From assembly GCA_964057225.1 (NCBI GenBank), contig OZ059899.1, positions 5,704,001 to 5,768,000 of the forward strand: DNA of 64,000 nucleotides, given 5' to 3'. The translations under genes and the position numbers were made by a program. Origin of the DNA: Auanema rhodensis (taxonomy: Eukaryota; Nematoda; Chromadorea; Rhabditida; Rhabditidae). This document shows, in pieces, positions 51,488-62,067 of the stretch. Position 1 is the first letter of the stretch. Every line of letters starts with the position of its first letter. The notes beneath the pieces are model-generated. The model had not been told where the DNA came from, did not search any database, and worked only from the letters and a program-made list of their open reading frames with translations.

Positions 51488-52005
51488 ATGTCTTCCATCC
51501 AACAAATGCTCTGTATCGTATTCTGCTGTATTCTAGTCCTTCACGCCATTCCTTTAAAATCTGATGAAGAGTTTCCTATAATGAGAAAACGATTAAGCCA
51601 TGAAGCTCTTCTGCGACTTATAATGAGGTAAACTTCCTGGTTATGATGTTTTTATTGTATAATTTGATTTGATGCATATGTTTTCTAAGCTTCACATCAT
51701 AACTGCATATGGTACATATGACTTTCATAACTTATTTATTGGAAATTTGATTGAATGTTGAATAGAAAATCCAAAGTTTGCTGTGTAGTTTATAGAATAA
51801 CCCAACGTCATAATGTCAAGAAAAATGAATAGCCTTAACTTTCATGTCCTTTAGTTACAACTTTTATTTCAGGAATCGCGGATCAGGATTAGAAATAAAG
51901 CGTGGGTCGGACAAACGTAGCGAGGTGGATCGAAGAAGCATCGATGACGACTTCTCCAATTGTTTCTTGTCTCCAGTCCAATGCATGCTACCACATAACA
52001 AATAG
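51488..52005 (+). CDS. allatostatin-C-like neuropeptide precursor
   Basis: Two exons (51488-51627 and 51873-52005) encode 90 residues. Signal peptide: MSSIQQMLCIVFCCILVLHA. It contains several basic cleavage sites (MRKR, IKR, DKR, DRR). The C-terminal peptide after DRR is SIDDDFSNCFLSPVQCMLPH plus NK at the stop. Its Cys-x6-Cys loop, CFLSPVQC, matches the allatostatin-C pattern Cys-aromatic-aliphatic-polar-Pro-aliphatic-polar-Cys (insect: CYFNPISC), so an intramolecular disulfide ring is predicted. The C-terminus has no Gly, so it is not amidated, as in insect allatostatin C. The segment RLSHEALLRLIMRNRGSGLE between cleavage sites may be a spacer. Family assignment rests on the ring motif and position at the precursor end. 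Confidence 0.85.
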
Positions 52006-52210
52006 TTTTGTCTTTATGATTCAGAACTTATATTTGGAGAAACAAATAAAGAGAATTCAAATGTTAATTAATAATATTAGACTTTACTATAATCAAACCG
52101 TAATTTTGGACCCGTATTTATTCTCAATTAAAAAACTGACATGATAAATCTTAAGATTAGTAAGAAATATTTGTCTTCATTGCATTTACAGCTTCGATTT
52201 GAAGTTTTTA

Positions 52211-52848
52211 TCACATATCCTCGATATCACGAACAGTTTCTAAAACAGAAAAAAGCTTAAACAGACATATCAACAAATCTCAACCTAGTAGAGGTGTAGT
52301 ATCAGGGAGATCATCTTCGGGCTGCGATTCTTCATCAACTGTTGAAACTTCCATAGAATCTCCTGCAACATAATAATATTTTATATCAAAACTTCTACTA
52401 TACCTGTTCTTTGTTTTTCTGCTAATTTCTCCGCCTTTCTTTTCTTAGCCTCCTCAGACTTTTGAGCTTTTATAACTTTCCACAAATCAATTGCTTCTTT
52501 CAACTATAATACATTTGTAACAGCTAAATACATTAATATTAAAACATACAGGTTTTTCGATATTGTCACATTCTATAACTTTTGCAGCATGAACAACATC
52601 CTCGGCTGTTAAGGTTTTTTTCTTTTTGGAAACAGCATAATCATTTGCATAATTTGTTAAATGAACTACAAACACTGCAGCAGCTCTAGCTATAGCTGTG
52701 CGCGCTTCCTAAAAAGAAACTTTTTTCTATTCGCTTGAAAATAACTAACTTTAGAAACAGAAGCATTTGCAGGCAGAGCATCCTTAACTATTCTACCAAC
52801 AACGGTGGCTGGCAACCGGAGATCGTCTACTTTCATATTTTGGCTCAT
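52211..52848 (-). CDS. POLE3: DNA polymerase epsilon subunit 3 (POLE3/Dpb4, histone-fold)
   Basis: Histone-fold subunit that pairs with POLE4 in the leading-strand polymerase, and with CHRAC15 in chromatin remodelling. Start MSQNMKVDDLRLPATVVGRI at 52848. The fold reads LPATVVGRIVKDALPANASV, then SKEARTAIARAAAVFVVHLT, then KKKKTLTAEDVVHAAKVIEC, matching POLE3 helices and the typical SKEAR motif. A charged helix (EEAKKRKAEKLAEKQR) and an acidic tail (DEESQPEDDLPDTT) follow, as in the family, ending VRDIEDM-stop. Five exons; exon 1 is 52750-52848. Length (about 140 residues) is normal. It is divergent to rnr-2, another replication gene, across 450 bp. Confidence 0.93.
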
Positions 52849-53298
52849 TATAAAACTGCAATCGTAATTTTGGCGAAAGAAATGTATTCGTACAGATAAT
52901 TCAAAAAAACGATTTGTCAAGGTTTCGCAATTTGCATAATTGTATTGAAGTATAACTGTTAAATTTTCCAATATTTAATTAACATGAAGGATTGATACGT
53001 GAGAATCACACATAAGGATAGGGTTAATGTTCATCTGGCAACGTTCCAAATGTTGAACATTCAAATTATTGAATATTGGCGGTAAATGTAAAAAAATTTG
53101 GCGGGAGCGAGATAACCAGCTGCTACAGAATTCCCTTCTCTTTGTCTCAGGTTTTCGGTTTGGCGTTGTATTCTTCCTTCTTTTCTTTAAATGTTAGTTT
53201 GTTCCTATGGCTTTAAGCTTTTTTGTTAATCTGTTGCTTATTCTTCCTTCGAGCAACTTTATTTTTTTTATAGCAAACTAACAACTGAAGAGAAAATA
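52849..53298. promoter_or_regulatory. bidirectional S-phase promoter with E2F-like sites
   Basis: 450 bp between the ATGs of POLE3 (leftward) and rnr-2 (rightward). Three TTGGCG cores are visible: TTGGCGG at 53076-53082, TTTGGCGGGA at 53097-53106 (a near-perfect E2F/DP site) and TTTGGCG at 53159-53165. Ribonucleotide reductase small subunit genes are classic E2F targets. Co-regulation of both flanking genes is an inference. Confidence 0.6.
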
Positions 53299-54908
53299 AT
53301 GACTCTCACCGAGATTCAGAATCAGGAGAACAGCATTGGACAAAGAGTACGTATGTAGAACATTTAAAAAATTTGTGCGAGAGTAAGCATTAACAATGGG
53401 ACGTTTTCCTCACATTGCTTACCGTTGTAAATATTCATGAGCTATTGCCGAAAGAGCGCGTTATAAGCTGTATTCTTCAGCAAATGGGCACTGGTGATCA
53501 CGTGAGCAAGCCTGAAATTAAGGAGGTTCTGGATGTTGATAATTCGGTAATTACCTTTTTTATGTAGATTAAGTATTTTTTTTTAGCTTAAAAGATTGTC
53601 TCTTGAAAAAGAAGAACCTCTCCTTAAGGAGAATCCTAATAGATTTGTGATTTTCCCTCTTCGTTATCCTGATATTTGGGCTTTTTATCAAAAAGCTGTT
53701 GCATCATTTTGGACTGTTGAAGAGGTTAGCATTACTTATATTTTGTAGAAAATCCAAAATATTAGTTGCATATATATTTTAAGTGAAATGTTTCTTTATT
53801 GGTTTTGATATCATGTTATATTTATCAGATTGACCTGGGAAAAGATATGAACGATTGGGAAAAAATGACTGATAATGAACGCTTCTTTGTATCTCGCGTT
53901 CTCGCTTTCTTTGCTGCTTCGGATGGAATTGTCAATGAAAATTTGGTTAGTGTATAACTTGTGTAAGGCAAAGAAAAATTTATGCCTGTAGGTTGAACGT
54001 TTCTCTCAAGAAGTCCAAGTTCCCGAAGCCAGATTTTTCTATGGGTTCCAAATTGCTATTGAAAACATCCACTCACACATGTACAGCAAGTTAATTGAAA
54101 CTTACATACGCGATGAAACCGAAAGGTAAAATAAATTAATGTTGCAGTTTTGAAAATTTTGAATCTTATAGGAACCGTCTTTTTAACGCTATTTTTGAGT
54201 TCCCATGTATCAAGACAAAGGCCGATTGGGCTCTCAGATGGATTGCTGATGAGAAGGCTTCTTTTGCTGAAAGAGTAATCGCTTTTGCTGCTGTTGAGGG
54301 AATTTTCTTCTCTGGTTCTTTCGCTGCTATTTTCTGGCTAAAGAAGCGTGGATTGATGCCTGGTTTGACTCATTCGAATGAATTGATTTCAAGGTAGGAC
54401 ATTCCACTGCTTAAGCCTATCTATCTATTTTTACAGAGATGAGGGACTTCATAGAGATTTCGCTTGCCTCATGTATAGTCATATTCAAAATAAACTTACA
54501 CAAGAAGAGGTTCATGCCATCATTCGAGATGCTGTAACTATTGAACAGGTAAGTATGGAGGTTTACCTAATTTTGCTAACTTTTCATTTAGGAATATTTA
54601 ACAGAGTCATTACCTTGTGATATGATTGGAATGAACTGCCGACTTATGTCTCAATATATCGAATTTGTGGCTGATCATTTACTTGTAGAATTAAATTACG
54701 ATAAGGTTTATTTATTTTTCTTGTACTAATGTTATCTAAATATCTTATCTTATAGCTATACAAAGTCGTAAATCCTTTCGATTTCATGGAAAACATATCC
54801 ATCGAAGGCAAAACTAATTTCTTTGAAAAGAGGGTTTCTGAATATCAACGCACTGGTGTTCTAAATTCTGAGGAAGAGAGGCAATTCGCTCTTGATGCCG
54901 ATTTTTAA
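53299..54908 (+). CDS. rnr-2: ribonucleoside-diphosphate reductase small subunit (R2)
   Basis: Provides the tyrosyl radical for dNTP synthesis. Starts [16 protein letters not shown] and ends [12 protein letters not shown]-stop, the R1-binding tail. The di-iron ligands are present: Asp in [13 protein letters not shown], Glu and His in [20 protein letters not shown], Glu in [17 protein letters not shown], Glu and His in [14 protein letters not shown]. The radical Tyr is the Tyr of HSHMY. Position -2 from that Tyr is His, where metazoan R2 usually has Glu (SEMY). About eight exons, total roughly 385 residues, normal for the family. The first intron's acceptor (CATGAG|CTA) is weak but forced by an upstream stop. 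A D-box/KEN degron was not seen. Confidence 0.97.
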
Positions 54909-55237
54909 TTGTTTTATCCAATTTAAACCATTGTACATAAACATTATGAGTTGTATTACTTCATTATTATAAAACTGTCATTATAGCAAGTGTCCCATTT
55001 CATATAAAAACTTATAGCATTGTTTCTGCTATAACAATTGTTCCGAATGTTCACTTCTGGAAGTTTGTCTCAATTTACTGGGATATTATCATCATCAAGT
55101 TATTTTTTATCAGCATTTTCGAGAATTAGGTATATAGAAAAATATTATTTTTATTTGTTTTCTTAACGATTTTCTTCAACTAAATATAGATTTAGAATTT
55201 TACTTAAAAGTTTGGAATTTTTTTTTTGAAATCGAGT
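54909..55237. other. short intergenic gap between convergent genes
   Basis: Shared 3' region of rnr-2 (plus) and the Wart/Hint gene (minus). No gene seen. Confidence 0.5.
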
Positions 55238-58200
55238 TCACGGTAAGACTAGAGATAAAATTTCTTTTGTAATATTTGTGAAGAATGGCAATTCAACCTG
55301 TAAAAATAAAGATATGTATAATGTCACTTTCATAATATACCGCTGTGTTTTTAACTACTCCGAAAAGAGGTGCAAGATAATCTCGTATTGATGAAATGGC
55401 CTGAAATTCTCAAAAAAATTTCATAACATGCTATTAAGCTTACGTAGAAAAATGTAGTTTGTAGAGTTCCCTGTTTAACATCACTGTAGCATGAAGCTAA
55501 TATATCATTTACTATGATTCTTCCATTTGCTGTCATAGGGGCAAATATGCCTCTCCTTTTTGTTCTTTCAATCGACATAAGTCTTTGTTGCCTCCATTTT
55601 TCCTAAAAGAAAATATTTTTTTGCAGCCCCATTGCTAGATGTTACTTTATAAAGTAGAAGCATACAATCTCCTTTTTCTAATTCTTCTGCAAAAACAGCA
55701 TCTCCGTCTGATGGCACTGTATCAACAAATTCATCATAAAACTCTAAAAAATAATATAATGAAAGTCATGGAACTTGCCTACATACCATCGCATTTATTG
55801 CGGAAAATCAAGTGCTTTGGTGTTAACCGAAGAGTCTTTCCGTACTCTGTCATAATAGTCAGAAATTCTTCTTCTACATCAGGCTCTCTATGCATCCAAA
55901 CAGTAACAGGAGCAAAAAATGGCTGAATAATTAGATTTTCAATGAATTCATATTATATAATAAACCGTTGTTAAATTAGCAGTGAGAACAAAATCCCCTA
56001 TTTCTAGTTGTCCCATGTGCTTTTTACCTTTAGGAGTGATAACCCATGTGTCCAAAGAGAAACATGCACCTAAAAATAGTTTTAGTATTTATCATCCTTT
56101 TTTTGGTTGTTTTGAATTATCGTAGTTGATATCGATGAAGTTTGATTTTGTTTTATATGGCATATATTTTTTTCTATTCCTAGAATGATAATGAAAAAAG
56201 CATCAATTCATTACGCATATTGAAGAATATAATTAATTTTATTTGGCTAGATGACGAGCTTTTGGCCTACTATATTAATCATCTGAACTTAACGATTAAG
56301 CTATTAGACATCATAACATTTTTTAGTAATTATTGTTTACACTAATTTATTATTAATTATATTATATTAAATTTATTGATCTAACTGACCTCCGCCAGCG
56401 GCAGCCGCTGCAGCAGAACTTGAACTCGGATTAGATGAAGCTGCAGCAGCAGCTCCGATGGCTGCAGCAGCTGGAGCCTGAAAAATTAATCAGATGTTTG
56501 TGAGTAAGATATTATCATATTGTATATTAAACATAGATCAATAAAACTTGAATTTTGAAGAACTTATTGAAACATCACTTACTGGATCGGCAAAATCACC
56601 TGCTGGAGGTGCCTGAAGCCATGAATTAACAAAACAATTAACAAAACATTTTCAAGCATTACCTGAGGTGATGATTGGTAGGACAGTAAATGATATCCGC
56701 CCACATCAATTTTACATGTTAAATCATTATATAAATTTGTTTTCATTGTGAAATCTGATCTGGATAAAACAGTTTCAAACGAACCAGGAAAATCTTTTTG
56801 AACAGAACGAGCAGCGAGCTGAAATTTTTGAAAAGTATTATAGTGAATAAATTATTACCATACCCGAGAAAGTGATTCTGTATCATATTTATTAAATGAT
56901 GGAGAGTACTTAGCTTCCTCAATTGTTTTGATCATTTTATATTGTAAATATTGATCGCAACATGTTGAACCTGAAAATAATAATAATATTATATAAATTT
57001 TAATGGCTAAATACCTTCTACTGATGTAGCATTTTCTGGACATGGTAAATGCGATGCTGGTCCATTATCCACAAAAGTACAATCATATAGTGGATACTTA
57101 ATAATTAATAATAGAAATATTTGTTTTGGGAAAATTACCTTAGGGCACGGATTTGCGTATGCCAGAAAGTAAAATTCATCTACACGGAACTTGCAAATTA
57201 AATTGCCTTGATAATGAGATTTAAAGCCAAAGTCATCTCTTGCAGCAATTGCTTCCATAGGATATCCGGTTACGGTTTCAGCTGAATCACGTAATATCTG
57301 AAGAAGATTTGTATTGTTCCATACAATCTTTCTTTCACTAACTGTAATAATTTTTCTTTTGTCATATGGATTATAGTTTGGTTCAGCAATGATTCGCTGA
57401 TAGCTCGCATACATTGCTTGAAACATTCTCAAATTACAACATTTGGAGCCTTCAATTATTATTTAAAACTTTTCAGATTTTTATTAAATACCTGTATTAG
57501 CAGAAGTGCAATGTGATCCAACTGGAAATCCATAACGCGGACCGTATTGTTCCAATATCAGCGGCGTATGAGTTGGCCTAAATTCAACGTTTATTTCTAG
57601 TAATTTCAGATATGAAGCATGCCTCTGACATGGGAGTTCAGTTTGAGCTGTTCCTAATTTCTCGTGCAACGATATCAAGGAAAAATAATCTTCCCGTGCT
57701 GTGTAGTCTGGATCATACTGTAATATACGATATTGCTTAGTTAGAAACAACTTGTTTTAGTCTAAATGTGTCCCATGTGGTCTAGTGGTTAGGATTCGTG
57801 GTTTTCACCCACGCGGCCCGGGTTCGATTCCCGGCATGGGAAGTTTGTTTTGCTGTTTTTAATATAGTAATATAATAATCACTTACTTCTCTTTGTTTTG
57901 GTGTTGCATAAGCAAGAAGATAAAGACCTTTATCAGCATCATAATATTTGCAATATTCATTACCACTGTGGTGAGTAGCAACAAATAAATCAGTTACTGA
58001 TGCGAATACTTCATAGACATGTTGAAAACGCAATTGGATCTTTTTCTTCATTGCCTTCAAAATATAAGTTTCTAATATAATTCCAGTTATTCTCACATTT
58101 GCAACAATTCCCATTGAATCCATTGCGGTATATAGTGAACTAGAAGAAACATCTTCTAAAACTCTATACATAGTTTCATAGAGGGCTAAGTTGCAACATT

Positions 58201-59428
58201 TGTTTCCTATAACCATACAATAGTAAGATATATAAATTAATAATTAAATTAACCGGTACGTCGTTTATGATCACAATGGGTATCTTTCGGTAGATGAAGT
58301 TTATTTTTTTGCAGTTCTGAACGAAAACTATAAAATAATGAAATTAATTATATTTTACACGAGGTAATGGTTTTGTAGCTCGTGCATTTTCAATTGATGG
58401 TTGTAATTGCAAAACTTCTGAAAACAAACAGACTGAACTGTAATGGAGCAATCAAACCAACCGCCAGCTGATGAGCTGTACCGAGCATCAGGAAAATCAC
58501 CTCGAAGATTTGCTTTTTTGGTACTTCCTAAAGGTTCCTGTGAGTCTACAGTAGCTAAAACTTCTTCGTTGTTGATGTTGAATGGCTCATGCTAAAATGT
58601 ATGTGTATTTGATGTAAACAAATAATTTTTCGGATGAAGGAACTAACTTGTACAGGGGTAGCATAGGCTAAAATAAAATATCCTCCAGCAGCAACTTTAC
58701 AAGTATTGAGTCCATGATAATATGTGGAAATTCCAAAGTTTTTTTTACTTATTATAACTTCTATTGATTTTCCACAAGATATTTGTAACAATCGTTGAAT
58801 ATACTTAAAATAGAGTTGATATTGACTGTATTCAAAAAAAAACTATACCTTAGCTGAGTCACCTAGCTTTGGGGTTGAAAAAGCTAATTGAGTTGCTTGA
58901 TATATAGTTTTTTCCATCTCATGGTCACAACATTCAAGGGTTTCATATTTATAAGGAATAAGAGAATTTGCTAAATAAACGAAATATTTTAAAATTTAAA
59001 ATTCAAAACAACTTATGGTATTTCTCCAATAGCATGAACTTTCTCCTACGCGCATTATATTATTATTATTATGAGTACTTGAATTAGCAGATGGTATGTG
59101 TTCCCGCATATGACGATCATCTTGTTTGTGTTCAGCATCTAATATTTATTTTTATTCAACTAAACATATTAAAATTATATAAATACTTTGCATATTCATA
59201 TTCATATTATTATATTTTTTAATCCGACTTGCAGTTATTGTATTAACATCTGAAAAAATGGAATAAAGATATGATCATAATATAGGAAATGGGAATAAAC
59301 TGATTAAAAATGAATGAATTACCTTCTAATATGATATGACAAGTACTATTTTGACAATCTACGCTAACTGTTTGAATAGGTAAAATTGAAATGGCCAGAC
59401 AAACGAGCTTAATAAGTCGTTGAACCAT
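55238..59428 (-). CDS. hedgehog-related protein: four Wart/Ground-like repeats plus C-terminal Hint domain
   Basis: Start MVQRLIKLVCLAISILPIQT (signal peptide; exon 59323-59428). A spacer follows, then four Ground-like/Wart-type repeats of the form CC...hydrophobic helices...F-x-V/I...N-x-x-C-K...Y-x-LAYA: unit 1 about 59,000-58,640 (GLNTCKVAAGGYFILAYATP), unit 2 about 58,220-57,880 (NKCCNLALYETMYRVLEDVS), unit 3 about 57,560-57,140 (YGPRYGFPVGSHC, KCCNLRMFQAMYASYQRIIA) and unit 4 about 57,090-56,660 (STCCDQYLQYKMIKTIEEAK). An Ala/Ser linker (56,390-56,480) is spliced in phase to a Hint domain beginning GGACFSLDTWVITPKGKKHM. The Hint domain contains the T-x-x-H motif LRLTPKHLIF, then GIFAPMTANGRIIVNDILAS followed by CYSD, with all autoprocessing residues. 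It ends ITKEILSLVLP-stop. Cleavage before that Cys would release the repeats. Confidence 0.88.
57771..57842 (+). tRNA. tRNA-Glu, anticodon TTC
   Basis: Complete cloverleaf of 72 nt. Acceptor TCCCATG pairs with CATGGGA. The D arm contains TCTAGTGGTTAGGA (A box); the anticodon stem CGTGG/CCACG has loop TTTTCAC (anticodon TTC); the T arm is CCGGGTTCGATTCCCGG (B box GGTTCGATTCC). No intron and no encoded CCA. It lies in an intron of the Wart/Hint gene, on the opposite strand, between repeats 2 and 3. Confidence 0.98.
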
Positions 59429-61057
59429 TAAATGCAAATATATATTGATTGATACAAAATTTAAAAAACTGAAATATTTTAAATAATTATAAAAGAAATT
59501 AAAAGAAAAAACAAAATCAATTTATTTTTTATTAAAATATGGATTTCCATATCTACAAGAAGGATTAATGAATAAAAAGATTGAATTAGTAAAGGAGAAC
59601 AATAGTCCTAGATGTTCATCGAACCGAGGCTAGTTTGGACCGACATTAACGTATACACAAATGGAGTCATATATCTTAAAGTTGTTAGAAAGATGATATT
59701 TATAAAATTATTTTTTAAAAAATTATTTATACTCCAGTGAAACATGAGAATATTGAAACATAATTATGTGTATAGTATAATAGAAATATGAAATAACAGT
59801 GTATAAGGAAGATAAATGTGTTCAGTTCAATAAAGATAGATATCTTACCATGAAAACTGTTAGTAATCGAAAAATTGGAGTAAACAAGATTTTAGGGAAA
59901 AAACCAATAAAAATGGTCTTTTGGGACATTAAGAGGCAAGGGTCAATATGAGAGACATTCACTAAGACTAAAGATGTTCATCCATTTTTATCATTTGAAA
60001 ACTTTTTTTTTCCAGGGGTAATGGAAGGACAACGGGCGTATATAGGAATATACGATGAAGGGTCAGAGGATCAATCGAATAGAAGTCCGATTATGCGTTC
60101 CGAAGACGGTTGACCGTTTTCACTTTCTCATCTCACATTCATCTTCTCGAAAAGAAAATCAAACTCTCGATTGTCTACATACAGACACACATCAGTCGAG
60201 TCCTTTATAAAAAAAAAACTTATGATATTTCAGTTATATGATTGTTAATACGTAGTTATATCTAGTTTTAATATAAATTAATATCTAATGATTAAATTTC
60301 AATTTATAAGAAATTTAGTCGATGTAAGTTAGTCAAATCGTTCCAGTTCGATTTACGGATAAATGTATGATTAATCCATATTTTAATTAATTTCTTTTAT
60401 GTTTAAATTATAAATAATCAAAAATAATAATGATATTATCAACAATTTTATTTTTTCTCTACATGTTTGTGATGTGAAAATGATGTAAAATATTTTTGTT
60501 GTTGCTAATGTATATGTAAGTATATTGAATCATTTAATAATTTCATGTTGCATAATTGGTTGTATTCATTGTTTGAAAATAATTTTTATTTTAATATTTT
60601 TTTCATATTTTAAATATTTAATATTGAAACAAACAAATTATATTTCTCATCTGTAATAGTTAAATATATTTTTTTTCTTTTTATTGCTACATTTTTTCAA
60701 TGGGATAAAGCATGCAAGAATTAGGAGGGATTTATTGAAAAAACACAATACTAACTAAAATAGTTTAAAGGAACAATTTTTTTATAAGAAGTTCCAAAAA
60801 AACTAGTTTAGTGAGTGTTCTATCTTGGTAAAGCGGCTGATCGGCTTTTGTAGGATTTCCTAGGCTTGAAGCTCAAAAGAACTCGAATGCATTACTTCAA
60901 ACGAAACTTGTTTTTATAAATGTTTGAGCAATGTATAAATGGCCTTGTGTTCAGTTTGTTTAAAAAAAGTAAAAGCTGCTGATCCTTGAAATTTACTAAG
61001 TAATAATAGGCTTTAAGGTGTAACAGCTTACAAACTTAAAGAGCAGATGAAAGCGAT
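59429..61057. other. intergenic, upstream of the Wart/Hint gene
   Basis: About 1.6 kb, very AT-rich from 60,200 to 60,800. A more GC-rich block near 60,010-60,180 contains the partial palindrome CGGTTGACCG and may be a promoter. No exon recognised. Confidence 0.45.
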
Positions 61058-61288
61058 ATGGTTTGCTTCAAACTAGACTGGATTGGAAAGGTCTTGACAT
61101 TGTTTCTTCTGTTCATCAAACTGTTTGAAGTACAAGACAGTCGGAAATACTACAAGAACACGATTCCGATCATTCAACTGCCATTAATGGTAATAGTAGT
61201 GTACATCATAACAATGCGCCCTGAGGGCATGAGTCAGAACATTCAAAGGCAAAATGTGTTTCTTCCGACACTGTATGACCGCCAATAG
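61058..61288 (+). CDS. possible small secreted or membrane protein
   Basis: 76-codon frame starting at an ATG with a signal-peptide-like N-terminus (WIGKVLTLFLLFIKLFEVQD), a basic stretch (RKYYKNT) and a second hydrophobic segment (LPLMVIVVYIITM), ending RQNVFLPTLYDRQ-stop. GTAATAG after LPLM could be a donor. There is no homolog that I recognise and no independent support, so this may be a chance frame. Confidence 0.28.
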   Translation: MVCFKLDWIGKVLTLFLLFIKLFEVQDSRKYYKNTIPIIQLPLMVIVVYIITMRPEGMSQNIQRQNVFLPTLYDRQ

Positions 61289-61845
61289 AACAGTTTTTGA
61301 TTGTCTTTTTCTAGATATTTTAAAAAGAAAACAACATAAATCCTTCAACATATTTAAATTGGATTGGGTAAAAAACAACATAAAATAAATTTCAAGGCAT
61401 TTTAACAATGATTAAATGATAAACTTTAGGTTTAATGATTCAAATGGTAATTTTTTTTCTTTGGGATATGGTAGATTACTCATCGTTATGGCATTTCATG
61501 TTCTAGATTCGCCTTATTGTTCTATAGTTCAGCTTTCAGTTTAAAGCATGATTCATAGTTTTTGTTTTTTTTGAGAGAGATTAAAATGAATGGGCAAGAG
61601 ATAGTGAGGTTATGCCATCGAGGCATTGTGTCCTTCAGCTGATGTCAAGGTTATTGTACAACAGAAAGCCCTTAGGGTCTTTACTTTATGTATATCAAAC
61701 AGTCAGCTTTCTAGAAGTATGAATCATATTCGATGACGTAGTTTACATTTCTTCATTTCTCTTCTGTACAAGATGACTACGATGAGAACCTCCCCTACCT
61801 TGGGTTCTAATCCCGCTACTAACATGTGCTTGAACTGCCATAGAC

Positions 61846-61892
61846 ACGTAGGCGTGGCGAACAGGAAACCTGTCCCTTCGGGCTATATAAGG
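61846..61892 (+). promoter_or_regulatory. putative TATA-containing promoter of the DB-module gene
   Basis: A GC-richer block in AT-rich flanks. It has a GGCGTGG element (KLF/Sp-like) near 61850, an inverted repeat ACAGGAAACCTGT (61861-61873) and TATATAAGG from 61884. It lies about 180 bp upstream of the DB-module ATG, with a TTTTAG acceptor between (near 62050). Inferred from motifs only. Confidence 0.35.
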
Positions 61893-62067
61893 AAACTAAG
61901 AAGCCGATGTGGCATATACAAACTAATATCGAGTACTACTAGTTTAATTCTGTTTCCAATTTCCAGTGCGCTACTTTTCTAAAATGTTTCTTTCAAATTT
62001 CACAATTTTCTTATATCGTTTAATAATAAATTAATTATTTTGAGTTTTAGCTAATTCTTCATTGAAA

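Noticed and set aside
57782-58216. Single 144-codon minus-strand frame covering a Ground-like repeat
   Set aside because: Its lower end reads antisense through the tRNA-Glu gene and an intron. The true exon stops near 57,880.
61773-61982. 69-codon plus-strand frame with a CxxC pair
   Set aside because: It overlaps the promoter-like TATATAAGG block and runs into the acceptor region of the DB-module gene. No homology or start context.
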